Shown here one piece after another: positions 62,281 through 64,000 of a DNA stretch of 64,000 nucleotides (position 1 is its first letter; each line of letters begins with the position of its first letter). Origin of the DNA: Gloeothece verrucosa PCC 7822 (GTDB taxonomy: Bacteria > Cyanobacteriota > Cyanobacteriia > Cyanobacteriales > Microcystaceae). The notes below the pieces were generated by a model. The model saw nothing but the letters and a program-made list of their open reading frames with translations, made no database searches and had not been told where the DNA came from. Location: the NCBI RefSeq assembly GCF_000147335.1, contig NC_014501.1, positions 2,478,300 through 2,542,299 on the forward strand, written 5' to 3'. The translations under genes and the position numbers were made by a program.

Positions 62281-63058
62281 AAGCCAAAAACTGTTAAACT
62301 TGAGTTTAGCCATCGCTTTAATGACTCTAGGGTTATTTCCTTGGGCATCTACTAGAGCCGCTTCCTTAGAAGAGATTATTCATCGAGGTAAACTGATTGT
62401 CGGGGTTAAAGATAATACACGACCCCTAGGATTTAAAAACGAGCAAGGAAACCTGCAAGGTTTTGAAATTGATGTGGCTCAACGTCTGGCTCAAGAATTA
62501 TTAGGCAGTGCGGAGGCGGTGATTTTACGTCCGGTAAACAATTTAGAACGTTTACAAGTGGTCATTGATGGGACGGTGGATATTACTATCGCTAGAGTAA
62601 CAGATACATCTTCCCGCTCTAGAGTGGTGGACTTGAGCATTTATTATTATTTGGATGGGACAGGGTTAGTGACGAAAAATCCCCTAATCCGAAATAGATT
62701 TGATGCGGCTTCCTCCCGAGTTGCCTTGTTGAACAACTCCAGTACCATTGCGGTGATTAAGTCGGAAATGCCTAACGCCAAATTGATTGGAGTAGACTCT
62801 TATGAAGAAGCGTTAAGTCTTTTAGAATCGGGCCAAGCCGATGTTTTTGCGGGAGATAATAGTATTTTAGCGGGTTGGGTGCAGGAATATCCCCAGTATC
62901 GACAGTTACCAGTCCGTTTATCCGGAGAAGCCTTGTGTGTGGTTATGCCAAAAGGATTACAATATAAAAGCCTACACAATCGTGTTAATGATGCGATTGC
63001 CCGTTGGCAAAGGTCCGGATGGTTACAAGAAAGAGCAACCTATTGGGGACTACCTTAA
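62273..63058 (+). CDS. Periplasmic solute-binding protein (amino-acid type, SBP_bac_3)
   Basis: 261 residues from ATG 62273; ATG 62249 or 62258 are alternatives with 32- or 23-base overlap with the cyclase. The signal peptide covers about 1-29 (LSLAIALMTLGLFPWASTRA). EEIIHRGKLIVGVKDNTRPLG and NLQGFEIDVAQRLAQELLG are the standard start of family 3 binding proteins, and VDITIARVTDTSSRSRVVDLS the first lobe ligand region. It binds an amino acid or small solute. No permease or ATPase is present, and the gene overlaps a diguanylate cyclase, so a sensing role is possible (inference). Confidence 0.88.
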   Translation: MIKSQKLLNLSLAIALMTLGLFPWASTRAASLEEIIHRGKLIVGVKDNTRPLGFKNEQGNLQGFEIDVAQRLAQELLGSAEAVILRPVNNLERLQVVIDGTVDITIARVTDTSSRSRVVDLSIYYYLDGTGLVTKNPLIRNRFDAASSRVALLNNSSTIAVIKSEMPNAKLIGVDSYEEALSLLESGQADVFAGDNSILAGWVQEYPQYRQLPVRLSGEALCVVMPKGLQYKSLHNRVNDAIARWQRSGWLQERATYWGLP

Positions 63059-63165
63059 ACAGTCAATAGTTATTAGTGGTTAGTCATTAGTCCTTAGTCA
63101 ATCCTGTAACAGTTAATCGTTAATCTAGTCATTAAACAACAACCAATGATCAATGACGAATAACT

Positions 63166-63235
63166 AATGACCAATGACTAATGACCAATGACTAATGACC
63201 AATGACTAATGACCAATGACTAATGACCAATGACT
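63166..63235. repeat. Alternating heptamer array, ten units
   Basis: AATGACC and AATGACT alternate five times each, so the true unit is 14 bp. It ends 5 bases before the ATG of the ycf37-like gene at 63240. Degenerate relatives extend upstream to about 63061. Confidence 0.93.
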
Positions 63236-63239
63236 AACT

Positions 63240-63770
63240 ATGGATGAATCTCTACCGGTAATTTATATCTCTGTATTAGTGCTGTTATTATCAGTGACAG
63301 CGATCTTTCTATTTCGCCAAATTTTCAAAACGCGACGACTTGAAAACACTTTTTCCCGTCTGCAAAAAAAACTCCAGAAGGAAAAAGGAACGGCTAAGGA
63401 ATATTATGAGCTTGGTAGCCTTTATCTGGATAAAAAGTTATATGTTCAGTCTGTCAATCTCTTTCAAAAGGCTTTAAAAGCTGACGATGATATCGAAACG
63501 GAAAATAAGGCGTTAATTTATAATGCTTTAGGGTATACTTATTATGCTCAAGAGCAGTATGAGTTGGCTATCCGTAACTACAAAGAAGCGATTAAACTCT
63601 ATCCTGAGTATGTGATCGCCTTAAATAATTTAGCCAATGTTTATGATAAAAAACAGATGGCGGCTAAGGCGTTAGAAACTTATGAGGAAACTCTTAAGGT
63701 TGACCCTAATAATAGTCTTGCTAAACGCCGGGCTGAGTCGTTACGTAAGCGCTTTGTTGAGTCCAAGTAA
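63240..63770 (+). CDS. Ycf37-like TPR protein (photosystem I assembly)
   Basis: 176 residues. One N-terminal TM (6-26, YISVLVLLLSVTAIFLF), a basic linker with a coiled coil, then three TPR units from about 58: AKEYYELGSLYLDKKLYVQS, ALGYTYYAQEQYELAIRNYK and ALNNLANVYDKKQMAAKALE. Length and layout match Ycf37, which aids PSI assembly at the thylakoid; the TPRs should face the cytoplasm. The name is by architecture and could also cover other TM-TPR proteins. No ribosome-binding site is visible, since the heptamer array fills that position. Confidence 0.72.
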   Translation: MDESLPVIYISVLVLLLSVTAIFLFRQIFKTRRLENTFSRLQKKLQKEKGTAKEYYELGSLYLDKKLYVQSVNLFQKALKADDDIETENKALIYNALGYTYYAQEQYELAIRNYKEAIKLYPEYVIALNNLANVYDKKQMAAKALETYEETLKVDPNNSLAKRRAESLRKRFVESK

Positions 63771-63788
63771 TAGGGTTATTCTCGGGTT

Positions 63789-63809
63789 TTAGGTTGGGAT
63801 GAAACCTAA
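63789..63809. terminator. Hairpin between convergent ycf37-like and hydrolase genes
   Basis: TTAGGTT / AACCTAA, 7-base loop. Placed where both convergent transcripts would end, but lacking a clear U-run on either side. Confidence 0.45.
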
Positions 63810-63835
63810 CCTACTCAAAGGTTTTAACTTAACCA

Positions 63836-64000
63836 TCAATCAAAAACCGACTTCAAACCATCGAAGGCGATCTCTACGGGATCGATCCCTTCCTCGTTTG
63901 CCAGCACTATCGCGGTAGCGTCTCCAGAGCGCAAATACAACATTGCTGAGACAAAACCGTAAGCACTTCCCGTGTGTCCGACGGCTTCCCCGTAGGGAGT
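63836..64000 (-). CDS. C-terminal end of a beta-lactamase-family serine hydrolase (cut by window edge)
   Basis: The last 54 residues of a minus-strand gene. GEAVGHTGSAYGFVSAMLYL carries the HxG motif (the third active-site motif of class C beta-lactamase and related esterases), followed by AIVLANEEG, the usual final strand. The catalytic SxxK and YxN motifs lie beyond the window. Activity may be esterase, peptidase or penicillin-binding. Confidence 0.75.
   Translation of the reverse strand, partial: TPYGEAVGHTGSAYGFVSAMLYLRSGDATAIVLANEEGIDPVEIAFDGLKSVFD

Noticed and set aside
21778..63235. Heptamer arrays as possible CRISPR
   Set aside because: Units are 7 bp with no spacers and lie at gene starts; they are STRR-type tandem repeats, not CRISPR.

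Overview
The window looks like chromosomal DNA from an AT-rich cyanobacterium. The evidence is a beta-carboxysome shell gene (ccmP), a ycf37-like photosystem I assembly gene, cyanobacterial pentapeptide-repeat, DICT and slipin proteins, HIP1 octamers (GCGATCGC, for example 24913-24920), and dispersed AATGACT-type heptamer arrays. Unicellular Gloeothece/Cyanothece-like relatives are my best guess; that is inference, not a database result. Housekeeping genes (mutS start, rpmG-rpsR, ruvX, ubiD-like, frr, rpsU, hisD) are interspersed with accessory genes. I see no rRNA, tRNA or CRISPR array.

Layout. 1-5.6 kb: the start of mutS, two small exported proteins (one a secreted VOC/glyoxalase-like protein), an FAD monooxygenase and two membrane proteins. 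6-8.4 kb: a likely thiosulfate operon (exported double rhodanese, a tiny exported peptide, a YeeE/TsuA-type transporter). 8.4-9 kb: a scar made of a GGDEF fragment beside a gutted IS200/IS605-type element. 9.5-12.6 kb: ccmP, a 2OG-Fe(II) oxygenase, rpmG-rpsR and a MazEF-like pair. 12.6-18.8 kb: an unusual FAD/NAD(P)-binding plus persulfide-dioxygenase fusion, a GHL10-like glycoside hydrolase, ruvX, a GNAT protein and a CYTH triphosphatase. 18.8-23.1 kb: two pentapeptide-repeat proteins, a DICT/degenerate HD-GYP protein, a Uma2 nuclease and a hydrolase-like protein. 23.4-27.2 kb: a TetR-EmrA-EmrB efflux operon.

27.4-38 kb: an Hsp70-like protein, an astacin-like metalloprotease, a membrane hydrolase, an L,D-transpeptidase, a NYN nuclease with LOTUS-like domains, a UbiD-family decarboxylase, and a two-gene ATPase plus TOPRIM module whose second gene has an internal stop. 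38.5-41.6 kb: a 1035-residue secreted-type protein with four near-identical 119-residue repeats. 42-47.5 kb: hemerythrin, DUF2231, frr and an ECF vitamin/metal transporter. 47.6-54.7 kb: a glycosyltransferase, FkbM methyltransferase, DUF2993, a poly-His-tailed ferrochelatase-like protein, DUF4231, rpsU and a methyltransferase. 55-64 kb: hisD, slipin, a small membrane protein, TPR proteins, an amino-acid permease, a lipoprotein, a PleD-like diguanylate cyclase overlapping a solute-binding protein, ycf37, and the tail of a serine hydrolase.

Genes that appear to work together: rhodanese, TsuA-type importer and, 4 kb away, the persulfide dioxygenase fusion suggest handling of thiosulfate and persulfide sulfur; TetR/EmrAB form an efflux unit; the S component, double ATPase and T component form one ECF importer; the diguanylate cyclase and the binding protein share an overlap and probably a transcript. 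The most unusual items are the FAD-ETHE1 fusion, the interrupted ATPase/TOPRIM pair, the NYN-LOTUS protein, the IS605 scar, heptamer repeats that supply a start codon, and the natural poly-His chelatase.
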